This document shows positions 30,415 to 43,445 of a stretch of DNA of 64,000 bases, piece after piece. This DNA comes from Zygaena filipendulae (lineage: Eukaryota; Arthropoda; Insecta; Lepidoptera; Zygaenidae). The notes under the pieces are model-generated. The model saw only the letters and a program-made list of their open reading frames with translations, searched no databases and was not told where the DNA came from. The stretch is from contig OU015673.1 in NCBI GenBank assembly GCA_907165275.2, positions 6,909,001-6,973,000 on the forward strand, in the 5' to 3' direction. The position numbers were made by a program, and so were the translations under genes. Positions within the stretch are counted from its first letter, which is position 1, and each line of letters opens with the position of its first letter.

Positions 30415-31079
30415 TACATAATATTATGACCTTTGAGCTATCTCTCGTATTTAACTTTCAACAAACTGTAGCTAAATAAAACATATTTTTACCTACAGCT
30501 TGATTTGGTATCCGATAAATTATAATTACAAATTATATTACATAGACTTCAAATTATAATTTCTAATTTCTGATGTAAATTACAATAGGTAGTAGGTACT
30601 GTGAAATGTGAAATTATTGTATTTCGATTCACGAGTTTCAGTTTTTAAATTAAAAAAAAAACATGTTTTAATTTATTTTTGGTTTTTAGAATTCTGACAA
30701 TAGGTGCCTACCTACTTTGTCAGCAACAACCAAAAGACGAGTGCTATAACTGACACGGCAGTGTCCCAAAACTATCAAATTATACATTTTAATTTAATTT
30801 TTAATTACCATCGCCCTACGGCTTTGGCGCCACAGTAATAAAATGCTTAGACGGACAGATTGTTTTTTATATTTCTTCAGATTTGTACCGATAAAAGATT
30901 TTTCTTTCATAGAAATCCGTTAAATTGTTGGGTAAAGCTAAACTCAAACACAAACTTTTGCATTGGAGGATCTCAGACGATCTGAGTGGAGGATATGAAT
31001 TTTTTTTAGGCCAACTGTACCTACGTGCCTCTTAATTTTGTATGGTTTTTGGAAGTTTAGGTGTATAGGCTGTAGTGTC

Positions 31080-31232
31080 TGGACTAAATGGAACTCAAAA
31101 ACTACTGAACCGATTTTAAAAATTCTTTCACTTTACAGTATTTCTTAGTATACCTACCTACCTACTTTATATCGCGGAATTCTTACGGGAACTCCGAAAT
31201 TAACGCGAGTGGAAACGTCTGATCGACTAGTA
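31080..31232 (+). mobile_element. Degenerate Helitron-like 3' part
   Basis: GAACCGATTTTAAAAATTC and CGGGAACTCCGAAATTAACG blocks, ending GATCGACTAG. The left end is lost. Confidence 0.4.
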
Positions 31233-31546
31233 CATAGTACTAGTAATAAAGCAAATGTGATGTCCCTACAGCCTCCAAAAATAAATTCTTTTTTATTCCA
31301 GACTGGTAAGTAATATAACAGTAGGTATATATAATTTAATAACATTTACAAGATGGCGCAACATCTGTATGTCAATATTATTTCTATTGTGTGTACCTAA
31401 ATCATCAACCGCTGGCGTCGTTATCTCTGCCCTTTATACAGACGGCTGACGGCGTGATTGAGTCGCGCTGTCTCCTCACAAATGTGTTTTACGACGTCGC
31501 TACTCTGAAGCCACAAGTGGTTTGTAATTGTATGTTTTTTTCTCGC

Positions 31547-31853
31547 AATTGAGTATTCTCCAGGGTATGAAAATCAAAATCCTCCTTAGTCAGTTAGAAA
31601 AAATAATAGACACGTATTTGCTTTTTCGAATTAATAAAAATAAACATAGATAAAGCGCATTAAAGTTTAGGGTGGGGGGCTCGTGACGTCAATATGCAGT
31701 ATAAGCCCCCATACAAACTACACGGGGTTGTGACGTCACGCGAAATTACAACTCAATGTATCGCCGTTATTTTTTGATCACGTAAAAAAAAAATGTGTCC
31801 AATATTTTTTATTAATCTACACGACTGAAAAAAAATATGTTAAGTAGCCAATT
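31547..31853. mobile_element. MITE family C copy (AATTGAG ends)
   Basis: Ends AATTGAGTATTCTCCAGGG and GTTAAGTAGCCAATT, matching the inverted copy at 62896-63180. Contains two TGACGTCA sites. Confidence 0.6.
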
Positions 31854-32370
31854 CCACGTACATTATGTCATAAGTAGATATGTATTAAAAAAACTTGCTT
31901 GATTTACGACTAAGTTGTGCCGCGTGTTCAAAATATCCAAGTAAAAAAAATGCCTAGAATAAGCTGCAGTTTTTCTCAACGATATTACTTCAAGCGCTAA
32001 GATTCATATTTATACGTTAGTGACTACTCAATAGCCGGTCAATAGCACGACGATATTGACTGTCTTGCTCATTGCCCTGGAAAATGAAGATAATCTAAGA
32101 CTTGAAAGCGTATCGAGTTTATGTAGAGAAGAGATACGGACCTTAGTGACTAAACCGGAAGTATGGACACTCATCTATTTTCTATGGTATTAATAATCTG
32201 TGACTTTCGCTACGCTATGTGTTACGCATAGCTTATGCTACGCTGTCCGTAGCACTATCTACGCAGATTGTAGCGTCGGTAATTTATCATAATTATTCAA
32301 AGCTACACAAGTACCAATACTACGTATTACGTAATTTACAAAAATGACTTTGAGACAAATAATACTCTAA

Positions 32371-32607
32371 CCGCCGCACTCAGAGTCGAATTTAATGATT
32401 ACTTAGTTAAGTATAGATTTTTAAAACAAAAATGCCGCAATCAGACAAGTTTAATAAATTAATGTTAATTGACATTTAACTAATTAAGTTACATCTCATT
32501 AAATGCCAATTAACATTAATTTACTGAACGTCTCTGATTGCGACAGTTTTGTTTTAAAAATCTATACTTAACTAAGTAATCATTAAAGTCGACTCTGAGT
32601 GCGGCGG
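32371..32607. mobile_element. 237-bp hairpin MITE with TAA target duplication (PIF/Harbinger-like)
   Basis: Ends CCGCCGCACTCAGAGTCGA / inverse. The arms run about 109 bp each, with one mismatch in the first 60, so nearly the whole element is a palindrome. TAA flanks both sides (32368-32370 and 32608-32610). A 3-bp TAA/TTA duplication is typical of PIF/Harbinger. Confidence 0.8.
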
Positions 32608-33106
32608 TAAGCCTTCTTTATTTACATTAATTTTATTGTGTTAAATTCAATTTATTAATAGGGTGTATGTAATAAATCAATAAAATTACAAAACAATTTA
32701 AAATATTGCTTCAGAGAAATGGTTCTAAGTATTAACTCTACATCAAACTTAAAACTACCCTATTAAACTCTAATACGGCTTTCCAACGAAGTCAACTTAG
32801 CAAGTTATAAAAAATCATTATAGCCCGAGATTATATCTTTGCCCGACTGCGCGACGCAAAGGAGGGTAATGTGTTTATCAGCAATTTTTTTTCTTTCTTT
32901 CAAATATATGTTTATTTCTTAGTGGCGCTTTAGAAACCAAACGTACAGTGGTCCGATTTTGATAATTCCTACGAATTGTTTTAATCATGCAATAACAGGT
33001 GTAAAATAACAAAAAAATTGTTTATAAAATCAAAAAACGCTTATCTATAATAAAAAAACAATTACGCAGTCGGGTTTTTTTTGTTCAGTTATTTAAGTAT
33101 AATAAA

Positions 33107-33306
33107 GTAGCTGTTCCTCGCGGTTTCACCCGCAGTAATTTCCGAGTTCCCGCGGGAATCCCGGGATAAAAAGTACTCTATTCCCTTCTCTGTACCTCTG
33201 ACAACGTGCATGCAAAATTTCATGATGATCGGTTAAGCCGTTAAGGCGTAAAAACATAACAAATAAACAGACAAACTCACTTTTGCATTTATAATATTAG
33301 TAAGGA
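33107..33306 (-). mobile_element. Helitron-like repeat (family A)
   Basis: Reverse copy: TAGCTGTTCCTCGCGGTTTC at the left and ATAATATTAGTAAGGA followed by T at the right. Confidence 0.55.
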
Positions 33307-34424
33307 TCGCAATGCTGCAGTATTATCATAAAAAATATGACGTATTCAGTGTTTGCCCTTCTTCAATTAATCTCCTCTCAAATGTCTCAGAAGTAATGAA
33401 AATATTCTATATCGGATGGCTTGGGCCCAGTAGGTACACCGCACAGTGTAGGTACAGGTCATCATGTAGGTACGATACTATGATCGGTTGTAAAGCAATG
33501 TACAGGCAAAGGCTTCGACCCCGATACAGCCAATATCTTGTTATTTATAAGCTACAAGATCTAAATTGAGTCCCTCTCCGCTCCGGGCGAGATGAAATTG
33601 GCGGAGCCCGTGAAATAATTTAATCATATTATAAAGTATAGACATCTATATGGATATACAATATGTTGATCACGAAAGCAACTTCCCTAACCGGTTGGGT
33701 GGTTATTTTCATTATAATGATTTAATTATGAGAATCGTATAAACAGCCTTATACCTATTATTTCATCGCGCCGACCTTCTATTATTGGATTGTACCAAAA
33801 ACAAATCGCTGAGTGGGTGATATTGTTTTCAAGTAGGTACCTATCTATGGTTGAGGTAATAAACTTTTGTTGAAATATCGTAACTGTATTACAAATCCCA
33901 CCAAAAACATATTCATGTAAAATGATGCCAAGACGAGTCCATATCGAGCACTGTCAAAAGTTATCAGATTTCTTGTAGAGCCAAGCTTATAACTCTACAC
34001 ACCCTAACTCTACAAGGCCTAACTTCTCAAACTCTACACCTTAGACTTAAACTTTTAAGTTTAAACAAAGCAAATCCACGTTTCAGTTCATTTTACAGCA
34101 TAATTTTCACTTTACATGTTTCTAATTTATATACATAAAATCCTTTGTCCTGCGGAGCTAGGATGCGCAACATGATATGTTTATCGAACGAAAGATAAAA
34201 TTGTCGACACGACAAATATTTGTGGGCGTCCAAGCAAAAAAGTGCAGTAGTGGGGTATTAAGTTAAGACTAGATTGGGTTAAACTTTTTTTACCACTGGT
34301 TGACAAAACGATATAATTTGTCGAGGGTGTGTTCTTTGTATGACGTAGGCATCCGATAAGGAAGGGTTTTTGAAAATTCAACCTCTAAGAGAATGAACAG
34401 GGGTTGAAAAGTTCGTATGGAACA

Positions 34425-34476
34425 AATCCGCGGGAACTTCGAAATTATCGCGGTCGAAACCGCGCGGGACAGCTAG
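34425..34476 (+). mobile_element. Helitron-like 3' end fragment
   Basis: CCGCGGGAACTTCGAAATTATC, then CGCGGTCGAAACCGCG hairpin, then GGGACAGCTAG and T. No matching 5' part was seen. Confidence 0.45.
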
Positions 34477-34544
34477 TATAAGTATATTTATTTAAATTTC
34501 GAAAAAAAATCATGAATATCTTTTCTAAATACCGTATAAAAATC

Positions 34545-34872
34545 CGTTTATATCTACAGACATTGAGCGTGCCAGACACGTTCCGTCGCAGACAAAATAA
34601 TATTCTCCTATACAGTGAGTATTAACGTATTCATTTAACTATCGTAACACGGCCGCGCAGACGCGGACAGACACAAGCCGTGCCCGGCCAGTATTCGCAG
34701 AAAGAATATTTTGTCTGCGCGGTTTATGTCTGTACGTGCATGTGGCTATATGCCGAGGAACCACGGTTATATACTCTTTGATCGGACCGTGCAGACGTCT
34801 TTTGTAAATAAACGGTGTCTGTCGGTGTCTGCCGTGGAACGTGGTACGCTCAATGTCTGTAGATATAAAACG
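34545..34872. mobile_element. 328-bp MITE with 26-bp inverted ends
   Basis: The left end CGTTTATATCTACAGACA... and right end ...TGTCTGTAGATATAAAACG are inverted copies with one extra base. Inner inverted blocks (CAGACAAAATAAT / ATATTTTGTCTG) are also present. It includes a GC-rich middle. The superfamily is not determined. Confidence 0.65.
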
Positions 34873-35162
34873 AACCTTAAGAAAACAAAAAGCTCGCCGC
34901 CTATCACCGCCCACCGCCGCTCGCCCACCTCGCGCGGGCTTAATTCAAATTCTAAAAAAGCTTACACACAAAGTATCTCCGAGATATTCCAAGTACCTAC
35001 CTCATGCCTATCTCTAAGTTAGAGATGTATTCGATTACGTTGGCTTCAAAATGCAAATGTAGAGACCAAGTTTCCGCGACTCGTGATCGATATAAATTCT
35101 AAACGTGTTACTGAATGAAGCAGTTTTGTGGTTATTAAATTAGTACATTTAACAGTATTCAC

Positions 35163-35525
35163 AGCGATGATAGCTCAGTGGTTGGTGCGTTCGGATCAAA
35201 CGCCGCAAAGCGTAGGTTCAAACCCTAACAATGAGCTTGTGCTGTCGGTGAAGGAAAACATAGTGAGGAAACCATAGCATGGTGGTAGGGCACTTTCTAG
35301 TGCCCGGCTGGCTTTCTACCACCTTCAAGTTGTAAATCTGTCGCCAAGTACCTAACGGTGTGTTCCGGCAGCCCCACTTAAAAGCCAGTTCAGCCAGCCA
35401 TTCCAGGTCGGCAACGCACCTGCATGCCTTCTGGTGTTGCAGATGTCCATTGTCCATGAGCGGCGGTAATCACTTACCATCAGGTGTACCACCTGCCCGT
35501 TTGCCCCCTATGACATAAAAGAAAA
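35163..35525 (+). repeat. tRNA-derived SINE, apparently full length
   Basis: The head carries RNA polymerase III promoter boxes: TAGCTCAGTGGTT (box A, about 35171-35183) and GGTTCAAACCC (box B, 35215-35225). The body has the complementary pair GGTAGGGCACTTTCTAG/GTGCCC and the common lepidopteran tail ACCATCAGGTGTACCACCTG...CCCCCTATGACATAAAAG. Tail pieces recur near 49945 and 55967. Confidence 0.75.
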
Positions 35526-35707
35526 CAACATACGCCGTGGTAATCCATAAGAGGGTTTTAACTTCTGTTTGGTAACTAAGCATCATAGGTTCATTTTAAA
35601 AATAAATCCAAGTAATCCGTTGTATGATATTATCCATACGTAGGCACGAGGTTTAGTTTGGGACTAGATGGCGTTGTGTGATCAAAGATTATTATTATTA
35701 TTTACTA

Positions 35708-36005
35708 CTAGCAGTGCCCCGCGGTTTCAGCCGCGTGAGTTTCGCATTTCCCGCAGGAACAATTTTTTTGTAAAAAAAGTAGCCCTAGTTACTCCTTATA
35801 ACATCAGCTGTCTGCTAGTGAAAGGCCCGTTAAAATAGGTCTAGCCGTTTCAGAGATTAGTCGAAACAAACAGACAGACAGACAGGCAGAGAAGAATTAG
35901 AAAAAAAATGATTTTTTTACGTAAGTTTCATATATATATGAGTTAAGTGAAAAGCTGTAAATTTTAAATTACAGTCAGACAATTCAATTTTATTTATATG
36001 TATAG
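35708..36005 (-). mobile_element. Helitron-like repeat, subfamily C
   Basis: CTAGCAGTGCCCCGCGGTTTC at the left; TTCAATTTTATTTATATGTA at the right. Same interior (CCGTTTCAGAGATTAG) as the copies near 15064 and 46151. Confidence 0.55.
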
Positions 36006-36377
36006 GACGTATAGATAGTCTAAAAGAGGCAGAGTTAGAAAAAGAGATTGAGAGCAAATAAATTAATTTGTTTACTAAAAACAATGTATTTATAAGTATT
36101 TGTGATGTCTCTTCTAATCGAAAAACGTCTGAGTAGAACATTCTGCATAAAAGGTCCTTCACGTTGGATCGTTGGCAGTCTTGTCTAGAACTCCGCATTC
36201 AATACCTACTTTCGTAAAAAAAAACGTATTTTAAAAAATACATTCAGTTGTGAAATTGAATAATAAAATAAATCCAAAATGAATAAATATTGAATTAACA
36301 TGACTGTGATATATATACTCATTATAAATTCTTTTCTCTCCCATTCCAACGTAAGGCCTAGGTAAATTATTTAATTA

Positions 36378-36602
36378 CTAGCTGTGCCCCGCGGTTTCAC
36401 CCGCGGTAATTTCGGAGTTCAAGCGGGTATTCCGGGATAAAAAGTACTTTATGTCCTTTTCTGTACCCCTGACAACGTGCATGCCAAATTTCATCCAAAT
36501 CCGTTCAGCCGTTTTTGCGTGATTGAGTAACAAACATCCAATCATCCAGACATGTAAACATCCAAACATCCACACTTTCACATTTATAATATTAGTATAG
36601 GA
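36378..36602 (-). mobile_element. Helitron-like repeat (family A), full length
   Basis: Best-preserved reverse copy: CTAGCTGTGCCCCGCGG then TTTCACCCGCGG (terminal hairpin), through CGTTCAGCCGTTTTTGCG, to TTTATAATATTAGTATAGGA. Confidence 0.65.
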
Positions 36603-38981
36603 AGTAGGATTAGTAGAATTTACCTAGTTAAAGTATTCCATAATTTACCTAGGTACGCTTCCCTTTATTACTCACTTATATATTATAAAGAGACAGGATT
36701 TGATTTTTTGTATGTTTGTTTCATTTTAATAGATAAACTCTTGTTGTGTGGTGAAACTAAACCAATTTTAAAAATATTTTCACTAGAAATCGATAGGCAA
36801 TAGGTAGTAGGTACCTATTACCAAATGACATGGGTACTTTTTAATCCGGAATTCTAACTGGAAGTCTGAAGGCTACAGTCTTCTTCTTCTTCTTTAATAA
36901 TGGCGTCTATAATTATAATTTACCAATGACAACGTTTCTTAGTAATAAAAATTTCTTCATCTTCTTCTTCAATTATGGCGAAACGCCAATGACAATGTTA
37001 GATTGTTCCCCAAGTTAAAACATGGCTCTCTACAAAGCCAGTTTCCTGCAAAAACTCAAAATAGATGCTGAAAAGTGACTGAAATAACGAATACTTCACG
37101 TGACACGCGTGTGTTCGGTACGGCTTTCACCCCTCAACAACCAACATCACATACACAAAGAACCGAGTGTCACTAAAAAATGTTGGAAAAACGGGAAAGA
37201 ATATTCCTTTTGAGAGCTTACGTTTTGTACCTACGCTACGTAATATTTTAGTAGATTTTTCCCCCAAATTAACGCGGGTGAAGCCGCGGGGCGCAGCTAT
37301 AAATATATAAAATCAATATCTTGAAGAGTTAAACAAATTAGTAGGCACCTAAACTTGGCACAATAATGCGAATGCTTCCAGAATTCGTACTTACGGAGTT
37401 TGGTATTCGAGGACGCCAGATGTCGAGATTTTCAAACGTCTTGTGAACTTCAAGACAAGTGCTTATATGAAAAAGCTTCGCCCAACCTATTGGCATAGTA
37501 TAACGTTATGTTATAAGTAGATTTATATGCGTAAAGTATATAAGAATATTATGAAACGTTTATTTCACGGCACAGCGAGCGTAACGGATTTTTCTTGTGT
37601 CATTTACCTACTTCTTTCAGAGTTTCTTTACCATAATACCATGAAATATTTATAGGAAAAATTGTGGCGTTTGACTCGGCAAACGTATTCTTCACTTCGT
37701 TCAGCGTTCTATGTATTTCATCTACTAGTAGTATTTTCGCCCTAAAACTCTCGCCAAATATATGTTTAGTAGATAATTAATTAATCGTTATACGATTAAC
37801 ATAACTTTTTTTTTGGAAATTGACTTTATTTTTAAATATTGTTGTATGACTTTAGATTTGAAATGACTTACAGTTTGACTATTATTAAATTAACATAATA
37901 TTTAAGGCGTAAAAGCGTAACAAACAAACAAAATATAAACTCACATTCGCATTTTTATATAAGAATAACTTAAATAATTACCTTTTTTTGTAAATATGTA
38001 CATACCTATACTACTAGCTGTCCCGCGCGGTTTTAGTTTTCACCCACGATAATTTCGGAGTTACAGTCAGGACAAAGCATTTGATATGTATAGTAGATAG
38101 TGAAAACACCTTACTTAAATTCGGATTCTTATTTAAATTCTGATTCGACCTTAGAACCGATTTACGTTTAATTAAAGCATGGGAGAAACAACGTTTTTGA
38201 TCTTTGATCCTAGATAATGGCACGCCATGCTGATCCTTAGTTTCCGCTTGGCCTTCCTAGAAATATCATCACTTATTTCATCATTTGTGTCGTAAGAGCA
38301 AAGCAAAGTCAAGTGACTTTGCTCCGCTCGCTCCGTCCGGTCCGATGTAGATAGAGCAAGATATGGATACGTCACATGCATACTCTGTGGCCACTACACT
38401 CAGGGGCTCACACTTGACCCGCATTGGCACGTAGGGTTGCCACTTTCTACAATTAGAAGAAAAAAAATTGTGGGTTTTTTTTATTGTTTTTAATGTGGAT
38501 GTGTAAAGGTGTTAATAGATGTTGGTCGAACCCCGACAAACACCAGTCGCCAATAATATCACGTATTGACTTGAGTGCTACTCTCCGCACTTTGGTCAAG
38601 CTCGAAGCCAATGCCGCGGCTAATGTAAATGAGATTCTGAGTAGCAGTCTATACGGTTCATTTTAAACAACAAACTACATAATATATTGATGTTGGTCTA
38701 GTTGACCTAGTGAGGGCAAGTTGAGTTGGTCCTACACAAATTGACATCGACCTTCGCTTGCATAACAATTTATAACGTTAGCTCAACTAACTGTAACGCA
38801 ACTCTTGATTTATGTATATCGTCAACTACGTTACCGAATTTAAAAATGGATTGATACATAAACAAACATAAAAAAAAAATATTATATCCGAAACAGACGT
38901 AGCATATCTACTAAATCTACATATTACATGCAATATTGCACTCGTATGCTTAGGCACAAAGAAAACTACATTTATTCTATA

Positions 38982-39340
38982 ACTAGCTATGCCCCGCGGT
39001 TTCACCCGCGAGAAATGTTTTTATTTATTAACTTTTTTTCCGACATCCGATTTATTTATTTAAAAGTTACACCAACATAGTAAACACTAACACTAACAGT
39101 AAACAAAGCCCATATGTAGCTCTAGGCTAAGCTTAATCTGCCTGTGAAAACCACATGATAACCCGTTCAGTGGTCTGAGATTATCGTAAACAGATAAACA
39201 GACAGAAAATAATTTTAAAAATTCTTTTTTTTGGGGTTAGTTACTCTTTTTATCGCCTCCCGTCAATATTTGTTAAAAATATTCAATCTACAGAATCGCG
39301 GATTCTAGTCTTTTAAGTAGGTAGGCATAGAAGATAATCA
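38982..39340 (-). mobile_element. Helitron-like repeat, subfamily with long A/T tail
   Basis: CTAGCTATGCCCCGCGGTTTC, TGAAAACCACATGATAACC and GGGGTTAGTTACTC blocks are shared with the copy at 61585-61892. Confidence 0.5.
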
Positions 39341-39923
39341 AATATATTGTATATTTTTTATTGAATTAACAAAAAACACTACAAGGTTATTATTATCTGG
39401 TTTTAAGGACTTGTGAATGTAAGTCAATTCCACCCTCTACCTGTGAACAACTTCTGCGAAAGTTAAATGAACAAAATTTTAATGTTGTCCTGAATTTTTT
39501 TTTTTCACCCCTCTAACTCTGAGTGCCCACGTATTTCTCGGAACTTTAATAGCGAAAAGAATGATTACACAAAATAACATTGAAAAATATGGGACGGGAT
39601 ATTTTTATGACGTTTTTATTTCTGTTACCTAAAATAATGAATATTTGCAGAATCTTTGCTTTGTTTCTGAAATTGAAATGAATATTTTAAGAGATTACAA
39701 AAAGGAGGGGTTTTTTTTTAATTATATGTCACGGGACGGTATGTGGACTTTTTGAGTCGACTTCAAAAAACGAAAATTCTCTTTCCGTTACCTAAGTTTG
39801 TACTTATGTTTATTATTTTTTTCTGACTCTACAATGTCATATATATATAGTATATATAAAAAAGTAATATAGTTAAAGTATACTATTTATAGAGATTATC
39901 CTAAAAAAATATTGTTAGGGTAA

Positions 39924-40072
39924 TCCTTACTAATATTATAAATGCGAAAGTGAGTTTGCTTGTTTGTTTGTTTGTTACACTTTCACGGCTAAACGGCTCA
40001 ACCGGTCACCACGAAATTTTGCATACACGTTACATACACGGGTACAGAGAAGGACATAAAGCTACCTTTACT
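39924..40072 (+). mobile_element. Helitron-like repeat (family A), 3' truncated
   Basis: Starts TCCTTACTAATATTATAAAT after A and stops after GGTACAGAGAAGGACATAAA. A family E copy begins about 30 bases later. Confidence 0.55.
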
Positions 40073-40100
40073 AGGCAGAAAAAAATATAGAGTAGTAAGT

Positions 40101-40753
40101 AGTTTTTCATTACTCATGCTCGGAAAGTAGGTCTGAAGTTGCCTGAGAAGCGGGTTGAAAGTAGCTCTTTTCAGCCCTAGGGAGAATCGCTTTCAACTGA
40201 CAACTGTCAAATTATTAAAAAAAAAACTAGGTCTATTTTCACATTTCTATTGAACCATGTTCCAACTTTCTATACAGCCAGCGCCACGTAAAATTGAAAT
40301 AACGTAAAGTTTAAGTAGGTATTAATTAAAATAAAATTCACTCATTTTTTCTTAAGCTAATTAATTAATTAAAATATAAATAATATTATTTTATTTTCTT
40401 TAATTAATACTTAATAATTAAAGAAAATATTTTTTTAGGTGACTTTATTATAATTTAGGTCGCCACAATGTAAATAAAAAATACTGGCTGAATAGCTAGC
40501 CGGCCAAAGAAAAAGAAATAGGTGGGAAAGCGTCAAGCGACTATCCAATCTTCACTCATTTTTTCTTTAGCTAATTCCTATTTTTATTTTGACTTTCCTT
40601 GCATTCGTAATGAAAAGCACAGTGTTACCCTCGGGAGAAAGTAACTTATTTAGTGCCTCGAACTATTGGCGCCCGAGCGTAGCTCGGGCGCCAAACCCCG
40701 TCTCGGCACTAAATGAGTTACTTTCACCCCTTGGATAACAGTGTACTATTTCA
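40101..40753 (+). mobile_element. Repeat family E, copy 2
   Basis: TTTTTCATTACTCATGCTCGG to GATAACAGTGTACTATT, closely matching 12435-13043, including the GGCGCCCGAGCGTAGCTCGG hairpin. Confidence 0.65.
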
Positions 40754-41443
40754 CACCACATGCTCGACAATGCCGAATTATATGTCATGTAAACCTTACC
40801 GAAAGCAAGACATTATATCTCTTGGCTTTAGCCGGGTTATAATGTTCTATTGAATTTCATTATAACCCGCTGGTCAATAATGTGATTTTCACTTTCATAA
40901 TTCTTATTGCTATGTCCATAACGTCTCATTTCGCTAAACAGAATGTGTTCTCAGCGGGCGCGGCCAACTCGATTTTCGAAGACCGAAGCCGTGGCCCACT
41001 AGATTCGCAGTGAGACGAACTTCATTTGTTTGTCAAATCGAGTAGGCCACGCCAGCTGAAAGAAGTGGCTATATAGGATCTACTAAGCCTGGTTTTTTAT
41101 TGTCTCGCATTATGTGAGAAAAGTAGAGTATACACCACAGGGATAAAACTGTTTTTTTCTTGGGCGCTTGAATCCCTCACTGCACTCAGGACTCAATCTT
41201 AATTCCCTCCCTTTGGTCGGGAATTAACTTATAACACCCTCGCTGCGCTCGGGAGTTAAATTTGGAGTCCTTCGTTATGTTCAGGATTCAATGTAGCGCC
41301 CGTGACATAAAACAGTGCTTTATCCCCTTGGTGTATAATCTACTATTATCTCGGAATCCCCGCGGGATCTCCGAGACTAGCGCGGGTGAAAATGCGGGGA
41401 ACGACTTGTCTATAATAAATTATGTACTTATGGAAAGGTTTTA

Positions 41444-41666
41444 TCCTACTAATATTATACACGCGAAAGTTTATAAGAATGTATGGAGGGATGGATGGAT
41501 GGATGGATATTTGTTACTCCTTCACGCAAAAACTACTGAATGGATTTAAATGAAACTTTACGATAATATAGCTTATACATCAGATTAACACATAGGGTAC
41601 TTTTTATCCCGGAATTCCCGCGGGAACTCTGAAATTAACGCGGGCGAAACCGCGGGGCACAACTAG
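41444..41666 (+). mobile_element. Helitron-like repeat (family A)
   Basis: Starts TCCTACTAATATTATACACG after A; ends GGGCACAACTAG before T. Contains a short GGAT tandem repeat (TGGAGGGATGGATGGATGG). Confidence 0.65.
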
Positions 41667-41761
41667 TAATAGATATATGGAAGTAGATTCATTAAAATAC
41701 AACTTATTGATATTTTATTCGAAAGAATGCTTTAATTACACTAATTAATTATAGGTACTAC

Positions 41762-41850
41762 ACAAAATCCACCGCACCGGGAATCGAACCCGGAACCTCT
41801 TGATTAGCGGGTGGGCATGGTGACCTACTGCGCCAATGAGGTCGTCACAA
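41762..41850 (-). repeat. tRNA-derived SINE head
   Basis: On the - strand: GGCGCAGTAGGTCACC (box A region) and GGTTCCGGGTTCGATTCCC (box B). Related to the SINE at 13255. Confidence 0.5.
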
Positions 41851-41956
41851 TAGATATTAATTGATTAATAAATCGTAATGAATTACCATTTTTTTTTTAG
41901 TTTATTTATTTATTTATTTACTAGGAAGACCAGCAGTTAATAATATTTAGCTAATA

Positions 41957-42190
41957 TTTTTTAATAATAATAATAATAAGTTTATTGGTACCAAAAACAT
42001 ACATCAAGAAAACAGTTTTGATTTACATATCAACAAGTTCACTTTTTTCCACTGGTCGCACCAACCCTGGTAGGGCTGCCACTCTAGGTCCCGGCGAGGG
42101 CTACGTGTGCGGAGGGTCACGGTTGCCACTTCGTTCTCTTTGGTCTCCCAAAGTTTACACAAAAGCTCCCCTAAGAATAGAGATGAAAGC
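41957..42190 (-). pseudogene. LINE 3' fragment
   Basis: An AATAATAATAATAATAAG run and TTTATTGGTACCAAAAACA at the + strand left end read in reverse as a LINE 3' tail. The GC-rich GGTCCCGGCGAGGGC part beyond looks like eroded coding or UTR sequence. Confidence 0.35.
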
Positions 42191-42664
42191 TTCTTTGTTA
42201 CACTAATAATTGACTTTACTTTTTTTTTTCAACACAAAGAATGCTATAACTTTGAGCGGCGAAAGTTTTCTATGATTGTCTTTTGTAAGTTTTTGGTGTG
42301 TAGTGAATACTTACTAATATTTATGTATCTAACAGTTCTATACTATATAAACTTCTGTAATAATATTGTAAAGAGAAAAAATATGATTTTTTTTTATGTT
42401 TGTTTGTACCGATAACAGAAACTAAAATAATTATAAAAGCACCGATTTCATATTTTCAAAACAGAAATTTTCACAATAGAGTGAGAAATAAGATCGTGTG
42501 AAATGACACGATGTTATTCTATGATATCTAGTGTCTATTATTTATCTTTTGTGTTGTGGCGTTATTTTATTACGATCGAAGTACCTAATTATTTGATTTG
42601 CATTTGCAAATAGACAAGATTTAATGGACTTATAAGATATAATTTTATATTTGTTATAATAACA

Positions 42665-42863
42665 CTAGCTGTTCACCCGCGGTTTCACTTGCGGTAATTT
42701 CAGAGTTCCCGTGGGAATTCCGGGACAATAAATATCCTGTGTGACAGTTAGGAATACTGTGACATTCTATTGGTAAAATAATTTTCAAAATCGATTCAGT
42801 AGATCATTGATTACCCCCTACAACATTACAAACTCACAAAATTTACCTCTTTACAATATTAAA
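42665..42863 (-). mobile_element. Helitron-like repeat
   Basis: CTAGCTGTTCACCCGCGG at the left, then AAATCGATTCAGTAGATC and ATTACCCCCTACAAC, as in the copy at 47360-47568. Confidence 0.5.
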
Positions 42864-43254
42864 TATATCTATCAATTGGAACAATAATTTCTGTTTTATC
42901 AAATTGGTAACAAGGTTTAAAGATACTAGAAATAAATACCTATTAATTATCTAGGCACCTAAGTAATATCAGTTATCGATTCCCAAATAGGAATGGCTGA
43001 AAATATTCACATCCATTATGTATTCTATCAATCTATAATGCACCAGAGAAGTAGACAAGTCGAAACACCGTCGTGAACCTGCGCTTTATGCCATAAACTA
43101 CTGCAATGACTCTCGCCAGCCAGTCAACCTCTACGCGCGGCAAGGAGCTCTCGTCTGCACACACCTTTATTCTACGCGTCGGAATCTAAATTTGAAAAAT
43201 ATTTGGCGCTGAAAAATAAACGTCAAATGAGCACAAAAACTTTATTCTTTTTTC

Positions 43255-43445
43255 AGTTACCTTAGCTGTATCGGAAAGGGTGAAATGCATTTTTAACTTT
43301 ATGTGTGCCTAATTCGATTAAAATTTTGAGTGATAAAGATTTCAAAATGTGAATACCGCAGTGTTTTAAACATAAATGAATAATTTGTCAAGTGTTTTTG
43401 TTATATAACTTTTAATTATAATTCTTGTTCCAATTCGAATATCAG
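43255..43445 (+). other. Possible non-coding first exon of a gene extending right
   Basis: A TCAGT initiator-like motif (43253-43257) is followed 190 bases later by CAG/GTGAGT (donor at 43446). The interval has no long frame and no repeat was recognised. Upstream 43060-43200 is unusually GC-rich for this area. No downstream exon was found before 64000, so this is a weak inference. Confidence 0.2.

Noticed and set aside
35163..35236. tRNA gene
   Set aside because: Box A and box B are present, but there is no clean acceptor stem and a long SINE body follows.
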